Shown: positions 33,038-44,360 of the stretch, in pieces
Numbering within the stretch: position 1 is the first letter of the stretch
Layout of the letters: every line of letters begins with the position of its first letter
DNA from: Aquatica leii
Lineage: Eukaryota > Arthropoda > Insecta > Coleoptera > Lampyridae
DNA: 64,000 nucleotides
Assembly (NCBI GenBank): GCA_035610365.1
Contig: CM069432.1
Location: 240,588,104 to 240,652,103 of the forward strand
Direction: 5' to 3'
Translations under genes and position numbers: made by a program
Notes under the pieces: generated by a model
What the model was told of the DNA's origin: nothing
Database searches by the model: none
What the model saw: the letters and a program-made list of their open reading frames with translations, nothing else

Positions 33038-33486
33038 CTAAAATATGTAAACGTTGCCGTTTGTGTTCTAATCACATCAAAAGATTGCAGAAATTTATAT
33101 CCAGTTACTTAAAAATTGTCTTGTAAACGATAGATATCAAAAAAACTTAAACAAGTTGTTTTTTTAATTAACAAAAATATGTCAAAGTTAAAAACTATTT
33201 ATTAATGACATCCAAATTTGCAGTATTTATCAATGATTAAGAAAAAATATATGTTTGTAATTACTTACACTTAAAAATTTTTTGAACACTGAGTAATCGC
33301 AGTCATAGTGAATTGGTTAAACATAAATAAGAAATAAAATCTGATAGCAAAGTCATTCGTCCATGCATAGTAAATTTATATTATGAGCTAGCTCTAACAT
33401 CAGATTTCACTCATGTTACTAACACCATTTGTTAATATAAAGCTATAGATCTGTCGATGCATTTTTGGAAAGACAATAGAGTGTTC
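33038..33486. other. Intron of the LDLa gene, no other gene seen
   Basis: AT-rich sequence upstream of the 33037 acceptor. Confidence 0.45.
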
Positions 33487-33533
33487 TCCTACCGCCGAAG
33501 AGCCCTAAAAGGGCAAAACGGCCGTCCAGTGGT
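33487..33533 (+). ncRNA. Hammerhead-ribozyme-like fossil
   Basis: The layout is that of a type I hammerhead with a short helix III. CCGAAGA (33495-33501) stands for CUGANGA, helix II is GCCC/GGGC with loop TAAAA (33502-33514), AAAA (33515-33518) stands for GAAA, helix III is ACGGCCGT, and GTC (33524-33526) is the cleavage triplet. Helix I pairs cctaccg with cagtgg except for one mismatch. Two core changes (U to C, G to A) should inactivate it. The surrounding sequence may be a Penelope-type or retrozyme-type relic. Confidence 0.6.
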
Positions 33534-34649
33534 TCACTCTGCTTCAAAACTTATTTGAATTACACTGGTTTGAAAATAGTTTTCAACGTCTCTATAGCCA
33601 TTTACATACATAAAAAGCATATTTATTTCTACATATTAATTATCCAGTTGTTTATTCTAAAACATGTGATAAACAAAACACGATACTAAAGTTATGTTAT
33701 TAACAAGTCGCGGCGTGATCTAATATAATACAATATTTTAGAAATATTTATTTGTTTTTTAATTAGAAGCTTAGATTAAATATCATGTTCTAAATAGTTC
33801 CAAAAAGATTGATGCCCTACAACTAACGAGCAGTGTCGTGCAATCAAAGTAATTTGAACCAAGAGGAACTTGGTTTTGAAATCTTGAGTTTTAAACAAAA
33901 TGGGTTGGGATATCAATAAATAATTTTTTTTAAATCTAGTATCTTCTAAATATTGCAGTTTATTTTGTACATTTGGTAAAAATAGATACCATGTTAAACT
34001 CACTAAGAGGACAACGATGCTTTGCTCTTTTAAACCCTAATGAGACTACTCTAAAAGAAGAACGTTCAGGACTAAGGCAAACGCTTAGATTCTACACAAA
34101 CATTTGGCAACAGCAAGTGCAAATAGAACATAGCTTAGTTGACAAATGCAAACAAATATTGTTTTTAATACCATTTTAGTGTAAACGCTAAGGTTAGAAA
34201 CACTAAAGCTTAAGTGTGCTAAAGCTTTCGATTATAAAGTCTGTGAAGTTACTCTACTACAATAAGGGACCATTCTATGTCAAATGTAGTAAAGCCACCA
34301 TGAGAACACTCCTGCTACATGCGATATGCCAATGAAATGCATCCCGACTATTATATATTACAATAAAGAAACCTTAGAACCGACAGAGAAAGAATTGGTA
34401 GAGCAAAACCCTTCCAAGTCGTCTTTACTATACTACGACAGTAAGGTGCTGGACGAACAAAGAAATTCATCATTGACTAATATTAAAACATTTCTGTTCA
34501 CGGATTTCCAAAAAAATAGAACACTTGGAACGCTTACATGACAGACTCGCAGGACCAGTGGTACGGCACATCAACGAATCCATTTCAGGTAAAGCGTTTA
34601 CAACATCACTAAAACCAAGCAAGTCCTTTACAACTCATTAGAGATAAGC
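33534..34649. other. No gene recognised
   Basis: Stop-rich DNA. A 68-codon frame at 33976-34179 and a 71-codon frame at 34326-34541 resemble nothing I know. They could be the decayed 5' part of the R1-like LINE that becomes recognisable after about 34650. Confidence 0.3.
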
Positions 34650-35329
34650 AAATAACTGCTATATAAATATGGGAAAAAAAGGATCAGGAAATATCTGACG
34701 ACAGGAGGTAAGAGAAAATAAAGAACGCCAACCAAAGAAAGGACATAAAGTCACAAGATAAGAAAAACTAGTCTTAACCATTTAAAGCAAATTAGAAAAT
34801 TAAAAAAAACTATAAACAAAACCAAAAGGAAGTGAAAAAATACAAACAATTGAAGAAATTCAAACATATGAAGTATACCTTAGTATTGCAGAAAATGACC
34901 TGGACAACTATCTATAAAGTAACAAGAATAAAACAAGGAAATCCGTTTAAAACAGAAGAAAAAATACAGTCAAGTCAAGAACCGGAAAAGGCTTAATTTG
35001 ATCGACAAATACCCAAAATTTAGCATAAACAACGGATACATTAAGAAAAATGGCAGAACATGGAAATTTACATACCAAATAAAACAATATATATAGAGAA
35101 TTAAGTAAAGTAATGGGTAATCTTACAAGACGAAAGAAACTACAAAGTAACACTAGATAAATTTAAAGATGCACTAAAAAGTACAGAATCAGCAAATTTA
35201 GAACTGTAAGTTTAAGAAGCTCCAAGAATCGAAATTTGATTCTAATAATGAATAGAGACATCGAAGCAATGCAAAAATATTGAAAAAAGCGTAAACAATA
35301 CTAAAATTTAAAAAATAGGAGATCTAATA

Positions 35330-37267
35330 AGAAAACAAAAAATTATTAGAGGTATGGGTGCCACAATCACAACGAAGGAAATTGATGAATCGCTTAGAGC
35401 TATACTAGAGCTAGAATGTAATGCAAATCTGAAGATGGATGAAGTTAAACTTAATCGCTATAAGACTATTAAAATGACGTGCTTATTAAGAGAATAGCGG
35501 CCAATAAAGTTAACCCATATAAAATACGTGCGTATTGGAATAAATAATCTAATCAGAAGACATTGTATATAATCGCAATAACAAGACGAACAAAAAACAT
35601 GACAGAATAAAAATAGCTCAGAACAATCTGAACAGATAGAGACAAGCGCACGATCTGCTCCAGTGCGATGCAATAAAAAACAAATAAGATTACTGTTCAA
35701 TTTCTAAACCAAACAAAGCTATGCAATGCATTACCGTGATAAAATGGGCTTTGCTATAAACTGTGATATTTTTAAAGCACGATATGATTATTACTTGTTA
35801 TATATCGCCACACTGAGATGTGCAATATGTAGAGCAAATTCTAGATGGTATCAAAGCACTACTCAAGCTACATAAACACTAAAAACAGCAATTTTTAATA
35901 GGTGGAGATTTGGATGCAAACTCCTCTAGATGGGTATCCCCAACAAGCGACGAAAAAGAAAATATTCGAATGGATGGCACATCATATCTTAAACATAATT
36001 AGTAAATACCCTAAGTATTGCAGCTAATATACGGGATTGGTGTGTAAATGTAGATGAAAACTACTTCGACCACAACGATATTAGTTTCATCATACCGCTC
36101 GGAGCTAAAAACAATCAAAATTCAAAATACAGTAAAAAGAGCTGAAAACTAACAAAAAAAGGAGTGCAGATCCTTGAAAATTTACTAACCTACAAAGGGT
36201 TAGTGTAAACCATATTGATATGGCAAGACTTATAGGGAACGCAACGAATAAGTTCTTCCAAGCAAAGTCCTAAGTACCTGAAAGGAAATCTAAATATTGG
36301 CGAAATTCAGAAATTGACAAAATACGGAAACACTGTAACTATAAATGAAGACAAGTAATGAGACAATAATTTTACAAACTGATCTATGTTACAAACAAAG
36401 CAAAAACCACAAAACATGAAAAAACGCTAAATACTGCTATTACTCGAGCAAAAGAAAGCGTGAAAAAACATTACCAACGATTTGAACATCTGGGGACAGG
36501 GATTAGAATAATTACTAAATAACTTAAAGCGTATAGCGATGTAAGCGACAAAGGAAAAATCTACCAAACAATAAAACTCATCCCAAAAAAAGTGGTTTGT
36601 AAATGGACATACACAAACGCAATAGCGGAAGAAGCAGTCACACCAGAAACAAACAAAGCATTTGCAAAAAATAGCTTTGAATAACGGACGACCCCCAAGA
36701 TATGCAAAATACTTCAAGTAATAATTAATGAGAAACCTTAAATTAAAAGCATGGAGACATATGCTCATTGAATACTATTACAAAAATTGTAGAGGTTATA
36801 ATAAAAAACAGGTTCAAACAAAAAATAACAAAAAAGGTGAACTCTCTCCAAACCAGGCTTTGTGAAGAATAAGTCAAAAATAGATGCAAACTAAGAAAAC
36901 TAGCTGTAAATAGTTATAAAGGTAGAAAGCCCTATCAAACTTTGCTAAGAACTAATTACACACACAGATCAAAAGTGCCTCTTGGTGACTTTCATTGTTA
37001 AGAACGCTTTTAATTCAGCAAAGTGGCGTCTCATAATTAACAAACTAGAGCAACATTGGAACATCAATAAATATCTAGTAAATCTAATTTGTTCTAAAGT
37101 TATATTTGAACGACAGATATATAATGGTAGGGGCGAACAAATGCAATATAAGGTGTGAGGTTCCTCAGGGCTCAATACTTGGCCCATTACTTTGAAATAT
37201 TCTGTACAACGGCATCCTAGGAATTAAGTTAACTACCGGATATGCTAACGACTTTACTTTATTGGTA
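35330..37267 (+). pseudogene. R1-like LINE ORF1 end, endonuclease and RT
   Basis: Full of stops and shifts, readable only by following motifs across frames. The endonuclease closing motif (VRDWCV-type followed by DHN) is characteristic of R1-related LINEs, which encode an APE endonuclease and an RT for target-primed insertion. The Asp of the RT motif F/YADD is mutated to Asn. The gene is cut in the RT domain by the Gypsy element. Confidence 0.72.
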
Positions 37268-37466
37268 TGTGGCGCCATCTACACCACCTATTGTAAAATT
37301 AAATATCACGCGCAACTCAATAAGACGTAGCGGAATTAGTCACAATATTCTTCCGCCACTCGCGCGTTGCCGTCGAAAGTGATCGTAATGTACGTAAGTG
37401 CCTAAATCGTCATTAAACAACCTATCAATTAAGAGTAAATGCATTAATTTGAACAACCGAACCCCA
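37268..37466 (+). repeat. Gypsy 5' LTR
   Basis: Pairs with 41234-41434. Shared stretches include caactcaataagacgtagcg, acaacctatcaattaag and gtaaatgcattaatttgaac. Confidence 0.9.
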
Positions 37467-37483
37467 TAATTGGTGACCCCAGT
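37467..37483 (+). promoter_or_regulatory. Gypsy primer-binding site
   Basis: TGGTGACCCCAG directly after the LTR, of the TGGYGACC type frequent in insect Gypsy elements, where a tRNA 3' end primes minus-strand synthesis. The second Gypsy element has TTGGTGACCCCGA at 48295. Confidence 0.7.
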
Positions 37484-37534
37484 GAATTATTTTTATTAGA
37501 AAATCGCGAATACACGTGTAAAAATTGCGTATAA

Positions 37535-40500
37535 TGACAGAATAACCTGAAGTTGTTCAAGTTACTCCTACAACTCAAATCGCTGCTACAACCTTAACAT
37601 TGCCTCCATTCTGGGGTAATAAAGTGGGCCTATGCTTCGTAATGGCCAAAACAAAATTCAATGCTTCTCCAAAAATCACCCGCAAAGAAACTAAGTTTTA
37701 CCACGTGATCTCAGCGCTGCTACCGGAAATTGCGGACGAAGTTTCTGACATCATCACAGAACCGCCATGAGACACGCCTTACACAAATTTAAAGAAGGCA
37801 ATTATAGCCAGGACATCCCTCACAGAGACGCGAACATTAAAACAACTTATTGCTGGGCAGGAATTAGGAGATCGTAAGCCTTCGCAATTATTAAGGCACA
37901 TGAAGTCGCTAGTAAATATACAGGCAATAGACGAAAAAATTATCAAGGAGCTTTTCTTGCAAAAATGCCTGTGAGTATATAACCGATGTTAGTATCCCTT
38001 ACTTTAGAACTAAAGCAACTAGCGGATGTAGTTGATAAAAGAATCGAAACCACGCCGTCCGCCATTGTTCCAGTAACGTTCCAGCCGTTCCACCACTGCT
38101 AACATCTTAACGCGTCCCAGAGCTACTTCCAGTACCACACCAAAGGCAGCCAAAATGGCGGCAAAACATTACATGATTTGGTACGACAGCTTATGAAAAT
38201 GATTGATGGTCTGGAAAAAAAAATTCAGCAGAAGCAAAAGTACAGAACGTTCTGTCACATCAGCTAACGGTTACTATCATGCGAAGTTTAGGACACAATC
38301 TCGAAAATGCAGACAGCCATGTTCGTATGATCAAAAAAACTTGACACCAACACAGGGGTAACTGTAGCCTCTGCAGGCAACAATGCAAACCACAGGCTTT
38401 TCATATGTGATAGAAAAACAAAAACCAGACTTTTAGTGGACACAGGTACTAACTTGAATGTACTTCCCGCACCATTTAAAACTAAGCATTTTGGTAGTGT
38501 TGTTCCATGATTTCAACTTCAATCCGTGAGTGGTGCACGAATTAAAATTTTTGGTGAAAAAACAATAACATTAGATTTAGGACTACGTAGAATATTTGTT
38601 ATAGCCGTTGTAACACATGCTATCTTAGGAGCAGATTTTCTAAAATACTATGAGTTAGTGGTAGATGTGGCAAACAAAAAAATTCTTGATGTACATAGTA
38701 ACCTAAGTTTGGAGTATCCAGTGAAACAAGTAAAACACCCATGCATTGATGGAAACAAGCGAGTTATACCAAAAGCTTATACAAAAACACCCTGATGTTG
38801 TCAGGCCTACAAGTAAGCTGAAGGAACCGCGACACAATGTGTTCCACCACATAGATACAACTGGATCCTCTGTATATAGTAAGCCCCGTAGACTTGCACT
38901 AGATAAGTACCGCATAGCACATCAAGAATTTGAAGCTATGCTGGATGCTGGAATAATACAGCCATCGTCCTCACAATAGGCAAGCCCACTTCATTTGGTT
39001 CCAAAAAATCTGGCGGTTGTAGAGCGTGTGAAGATTTTTCGGCAATTGAATGCGAAGACAGTTCCAGATCGATACCCGATCCACATATTCAAGACTTCGC
39101 CCACAACCTAAGCGAAAAGAAAATTTTTGTTTCTATTGATTTGGTAAAAGCGTATTACCATATTCCAGCCAATGCCACTGACAGAGCGAAGACTGCTATT
39201 TGCACCCTTTTTGGACTATTTGAATTCTCGAAAACTCTATTTGGACTCAGGAATGCAGCGCAAACTTCCCAGCGCTTTATAGACCAAATACTGCAAGGGC
39301 TCAACTTTGTCTATGCATACCTAGACGATATTTTAATAGCATCCGAATCCCACGATGAGCACCTAATACATGTGAACCAGGTTCTCCAAAGACTAAACCA
39401 CCATGTGATTAATCTACAAATGCATTTTTTGGGATAAGTTTCCCAAAAACTTTAAAAGAGTTAAAACGGTTCTTGGGTATGATCAATTATTATCGTAGAT
39501 CGGTATCCAATGCAGCAGAAACGAAGATATCAATGAATGCCTTATTAAACGGATACACAAGAAGGAATATATCGATTGAACCCACTGAGGAAGCAGTTCT
39601 AGCTTTCAACAAATGTAAAGAAGATTTGGTCAACACAGCGATCCTTGCATATCCGTAAAGCAGTTGCAAATTAAGCATCTCCACAGATGCCTCAAGCCTA
39701 GCAATCGGAGGTGTAATCAATCGCATTCTTCTCTCAAAAACTGACGCTAGCAGAACAAAACTATAGTACATATCATAGAGAACTGTTGGCGATCTATAAA
39801 ACAATTATGCAGTTTCAACATCTACTAGAAGGAAGAGATTTTACCATCTACTGTAACCACAAGCCGTTTGTGTTTGCCTTTCACAAAAAACCAGAGAAAG
39901 CTATTCCAAGGCAGATTCGTCAACTGGACTTCATATCCCAATTCAGCACTGATATCCAGTATATTCCAGACAAGGAGAATCTGCCAGCTGATTCATTGTC
40001 ACGAATTGAAGCCGCTGGTATTAGCCAATTTGATTCCAATCTGCTTTCATCGGCACAAAAAACAGACAAGGAGCTGGCAGAGCTGCAACGAGACAGCAAG
40101 TATACGTTCGTTAAATTGGAAATCACTCTGTCAGAAGGACACTCTGGTACAAAACAACTTGTGGAAATCGTTTATACGTACCTAAAAAATACAAAAACAA
40201 TGTTTTCGACCTAATACACAATCTTGCACATCCAGGGGTTATAAGTACTGTAAAACAGATAACTGATAAGTACTTGTGGCCTGGTATAAAGAGAGATGCA
40301 GCAAAAATGGTTAAAACCTGTATCAGATGTCAAAAAACGAAAGTGCATAAACATACAAAAGCGCCTCTAGGTACATTCAGTGATGTCGATACTCGATTCT
40401 TGCACGTGCATATGGACATTGTCGGCCCACTGCCACTATCAGAAGGATTTTAGTACACTTTGACGATAATAGACCGATTCTCTCGTTGGCCAGAAGCAAT

Positions 40501-40991
40501 CCTAATAAAGGATATTACAGCTGAAACTTGTGCAAGAGCTTTTATTGCGAACTGGATATCCCGGTTTGGGGGTACCAGCCAAAGCAACAACAGACAGAGG
40601 AACTCAGTTCAAATCCGCCTTATTTACATCAATTAGAAACATACTTGGCATCCAAAGAGTACGAACAATAGCTTTTCATCCAATTTCTAAAGGATTGGTA
40701 GAACGATTCAATAGACAGTTAAAAACAGCACTGAAAAGTCTCGACGTTTCTTGGGTACAATTATTACCATTAGTATTACTTAGTATACGATGTGACCTGA
40801 AAGAAGATATTGGTTCATATGATGGACCATTTCCAGCTCTTGAAACTACCGACAAAGATTTCATTGCATCAATCAAAGGAAAGCAACAGGAAATATATAT
40901 AGATCGTCTCAAGAGTGCATATATAGAAGCAAACAAAACCGAATGTCATGGACAAAACAAAAGTAAAGCTAACACTAACATGGAACAATAA
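37535..40991 (+). pseudogene. Gypsy gag-pol
   Basis: Gag: TLTLPPFWGNKVGLCF, ETKFYHVISALLPEIADEV, ELGDRKPSQLLRHMKSL. Protease: LLVDTGTNLNVLPAPFK (catalytic DTG), then AILGADFL. RT: KKIFVSIDLVKAYYHIPA, FGLRNAAQTSQRFIDQIL and catalytic AYLDDILIA. RNase H is partly present (FTIYCNHKPFVFAF). Integrase: HHCC remnant (HPGVISTVKQ, RCQKTKVHKH), VHMDIVGPLPLS (Asp), [14 protein letters not shown] (Asp) and FHPISKGLVERFNRQLK (Glu). After the Glu the integrase lacks most of its C-terminal part. At least eight stops or shifts separate the pieces, so no product can be made. Confidence 0.88.
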
Positions 40992-41218
40992 GAACTTTAA
41001 GCCGATAACCAGAGGCCTACAGAAAACAGTAGCGCCAGAGAAGAAAAGAAAACAAAATCGGGAAGGAACCGTGCGATTCTCGAAAAATATCGCAGAATGG
41101 TACACGACGTGATAGTGTATTTCAAACCAAAGACTTTGTAAATTAAGTGTTAGAATGCAAATATTTGTGTATGCTTTTGATAAATTGTACTATATACTTT
41201 TATAGTTCGCCTACTCAC

Positions 41219-41230
41219 TAGAGAAGGGAG
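41219..41230 (+). promoter_or_regulatory. Gypsy polypurine tract
   Basis: Purine-rich run ending three bases before the 3' LTR, the usual plus-strand primer. Confidence 0.6.
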
Positions 41231-41233
41231 TAG

Positions 41234-41434
41234 TGTGGCGCCATCTACACCAGCTATTGTAAATTATATACTACACGCAACTCAATAAGACGTAGCGGAT
41301 TAGCCACAAGCTTTTCCCGCCACACGCGCGTGTTCGTCGAAGGTGATCGTAATATACAGATGTAAGTGCCTAAGCCCTTCATAAACAACCTATCAATTAA
41401 GGGTAAATGCATTAATTTGAACAACCGAACCCCA
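41234..41434 (+). repeat. Gypsy 3' LTR
   Basis: See the 5' LTR. By eye the two differ by roughly one base in eight to ten. Confidence 0.9.
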
Positions 41435-42330
41435 TAGGTCAAATACAGAAGAAAAACTAAAGGTAACAGCACAGTAAAGCATCACAATGATCATATTATG
41501 GTTCAACCAGAATAATCTGCAAATTGCCGCCAAAAAACAGAAGCCTTAATGCTGCCAATAAAAAGAAGACTAGCTGAAGAATTCGAACTAAATATACGCA
41601 AAACAACAGTGAACCCCAAGAAATGTATTGGATGTCTTGGAACCACCTTATAATAATTATTATAATAACAATAATAAAACGGAATGACCGATTACATTGA
41701 GAACATACGTGCATAAGCTATAAAAACAAGACCTGTTCTGACCAAAATAATGCTAAACTGGCCAATGACGAGGCAATCAAACAGAAAAGGGAAGTTATTA
41801 ATTGCAGATGCAAAATAGAATTAGCTGTTTATACAGAACTAAAGCTGCTTTAGTAATAGGGTCGCTCACACCCAATCATGGTAACAGAAAGATTAAACAT
41901 ATGAAAAAAAAATAAAACGGGACGTGGTAAGATAGGAGACTATGAAGACCTGGCAAGAAAGGCGGAATGAACAAGAAAACAGTGCAATAGACAAAGAAAC
42001 TAATTAACAATATTACAAAAGTAGACAAATCTAAAACATGGTATAGTGGAATATTATATAGGGCAACTGCTTTTGGAACACGGAATCTTTAGTAACTATT
42101 TATATACATTAAAAAAACACCACAAATTACTGGTGCGGATATAGACGACGCGGGACTTACCATATTCTACTATGACAGATAAAAGTTAGAATGAAAGGTA
42201 TTAAAATGGTTGATAATAGACAAAAGGTCTATGAAGACATATAACGTTTAAAGTTGGCGAAGGAACTGAAAGCGGTGCCGTCATCTTGAAAGAAAAAAAT
42301 GTAGAAGTGGAGTTTTAGTAAATATAAAGA
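41435..42330 (+). pseudogene. R1-like LINE RT C-terminal remainder
   Basis: It resumes the LINE after the Gypsy element with the thumb and connection part (WFNQNNLQIAAKKTEALML, RTKYTQNNSEPQEMYW in a shifted frame). It ends with the C-terminal motif seen as HGIFSNYLYTLKK and a cysteine-poor DDAEH-like stretch near 42140-42180. Stops are frequent. Confidence 0.65.
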
Positions 42331-43140
42331 CTGTTCATAAAATAATTTTCCACCTAAAAAAGTGTGAAATTGAATAGATAGAAATGAATCAGTTTATTAG
42401 AGATTTAATCGAACACATAATTCTAGGGACAAGTATGGTAACTGATATTCCTGAATCGTTGAATACTGGGCTTCCCAAACGTTCTGCGATCAAGTTATAG
42501 GTTTTGAACAAGTGAAGAAAAAAAATTAAAAACTTGGGGATCACTAAAGACTTAAAGAGTCATAAAAACTATTATTCCTAAAAAAATTTAAACAGCAGCC
42601 CCTGTCGAGTTTCACCTGATTCTAAAGGTAATGAAAAAATAACATGGCTCCATAAACTAGAACCCGTATGGGCTGGTATTACAAAAGTGAATGTAATTGA
42701 TCTATTTTTCATTAATGGAAATTTGGACAAAATCAAGTGGTTTCAAGTGTATGTGCCGTATGCCCTAATGGTATTGACAATATATGTTTCCGTATTTTAG
42801 TAGCACGTTTCTAAATCGTTGGATTGGCAGAACAGATAAAAGTGAGTAACCACCACGATCTCCTTGAAGGTTTCTGAGAAGTAGATTGTAACAAAACCAA
42901 AATTAATAAATGATTTAAAAATTACATACTACAAATAACAGCCAAAATAACTAATAATGTGCTCTTGATGATTTAAAATTCCATTTATGAGTTTTTGGGT
43001 CATTTAGTGAAGAAGATTGACAATTTGAACATTTGTTATAAAAATCGTAATAAAGGTGCAAAAAACATTAAAACATTATATTTTCCCATTTGGTAGTCAA
43101 CCCCTCATAATTCTTGAAAAAATAAAGATATCTGGTTTCG
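42331..43140 (+). other. Non-coding; possible Tc1-like scrap
   Basis: Around 42655-42760 one frame reads LEPVWAGITKVNVIDLFFINGNLDKI, if read in two pieces of under 20 residues: VWAGITKVNVIDLFFI and NGNLDKIKWF. This resembles the VWAGI...FIDGNLN block of Tc1-like transposases. Nothing else is recognisable. Confidence 0.35.
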
Positions 43141-43321
43141 GTTTATAGGGATGTGTTTCTTATTTCATTAACTGTACTCGATAGAGGTATTTATTTTAAA
43201 ATGTTAGAATGGTCATTTTATAATAAATCCACGTTGCAAGGAAGTTCTAAACTTTCTAAGAATGTAGTAGTTTCTAACTCATTAGTGATCATTAAATTTT
43301 TATGTTTTTTTCTTTACTCAT

Positions 43322-44360
43322 TTAAAACATACCTCTGTTCCGATTTGTAATGCACTCATTTAAACGTCTTGGCATGCTATCAATCAAGTGATCTATAGCT
43401 GCTTGTGGTATATCGTCCCAAGCTTCTTGAATCCGTAGCTGAAGATCGCGTAAGTTATCTGGAGGGTAAGGTAAATTACCCAGTCTCCTACCAATCATAT
43501 CCCATACATGTTTAACGGGCGACAAATCAGGCGACCGAGCAAGCCATGGGAAGACGGCAATGTTATCTTCTTACAAAAACCGTGTTGTAGCCCTTGCCGT
43601 ATGAGGGCGCGCATTATCCTGTCGGAAAATGGGATTTTGCAGCCCCTGAATATATGGAAACCCAACTGGTTGTAGCACATTAGCAATGTAACCAGCTGCG
43701 TTTAGGTTGCCGTCAATGAAGACCAAGGGTGATTTGCTACCATAACATATTGCACTCCATATCATAACTCCTTGAGTGAGGACTGCGTTGCGTTCCACAA
43801 AAAATGTTGGATTTTTACGTTCTCCACGCATCCGTCTGACCCTCCTACGACCATCGTGGGCCTACAAGAAAAATCTGGACTCGTCACTAAACACAATTTG
43901 ATGCCATTCTTGCGCCCAGTTAATCCTTTCGTTGGTCCACATTAGTCTGCGTTGACGGTGAAGTGGTGTAAGAGGAAGACATAAAAATGGACGATATGAA
44001 CGCATCCCATAAGATCTTATCCGGCGATAAACAGATGACATTGACATTCTGAGTCCTATACCTCTCATCCAATCATTTGCAATTGATCGAGTTGTTGAAA
44101 ATCTGTCTCTTGTGGCCAAAACTCTTAAGCGACGTTCTTCGCGATTTGTAGTCCTCCGAGGACGTCCAGATCCACAGCCACGATGTTGAACCCCTTCTTC
44201 GGACCATTTGGACTAACATGTTAATACCGATGAAACATTTCGGTTTACACGACGAGCAATTTCTCTTAGCAAAAGTCCGACCTCTCTCATACCAATAATA
44301 CGGCCACGTTCAAAATCATTTAATTGGACATATTGTTGATGTACGTTCAGTGTAAAATTG
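43322..44360 (-). pseudogene. Tc1-like transposase, catalytic Glu lost
   Basis: Reading on the minus strand: HTH with LNDFERGRIIGMREVGLLLR and EIARRVNRNVSSV, a GRPRRTTNREERRL linker, the second HTH (GIGLRMSMSSVYRRIRSYG) and the first Asp (IVFSDESRFFL). Then come AAGYIANVLQPVGFPY, the second Asp (IFRQDNARPHTARATTRF) and PWLARSPDLSPVKHVWD, where the third catalytic residue (Glu or Asp in the family) is Lys. In-frame stops occur after FLTC, after RFFL and after TRFL. The third stop and the Lys show a copy that cannot transpose. Terminal repeats were not found. Confidence 0.88.

Larger units (their letters stand above)
37268..41434 (+). mobile_element. Gypsy (Ty3) LTR retrotransposon, full-length but dead
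   Basis: LTRs of about 200 bases at both ends begin TGTGGCGCC and end ACCGAACCCCA. A primer-binding site (TGGTGACCCCAG at 37471) follows the left LTR and a purine tract (agagaagggag, 41219-41230) precedes the right one. The interior contains gag, protease, RT, RNase H and integrase in Ty3/Gypsy order. The LTRs differ at many positions, so the insertion is old. No clear 4-5-bp target duplication is seen (ggta left, tagg right). It sits inside the RT gene of the R1-like LINE. Confidence 0.9.
34650..42330 (+). mobile_element. R1-like LINE split by a Gypsy element
   Basis: A decayed LINE whose parts occur in order: ORF1 core (IIRGMGATITTKEIDESLRA, near 35330-35480), endonuclease end (GGDFNAN-like at about 35900, RDWCVNVDENYFDHND at 36020-36090), RT (FDVKNAFNSAKW-like near 36990, CGVPQGSILGPLLWN-like near 37150, GYANDFTLLV at 37240-37265). 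After the Gypsy insertion (37268-41434) come a WFNQNNLQIAAKKTEALML stretch and the C-terminal GHGIF...YL region near 42080. The YADD box reads YAND. Related copies lie at 49270-51455 and 51930-55170. Confidence 0.78.

Noticed and set aside
36427..36768. 113-codon minus-strand frame
   Set aside because: Antisense of the decayed R1-like LINE; Phe/Cys-rich text is typical of such shadows.
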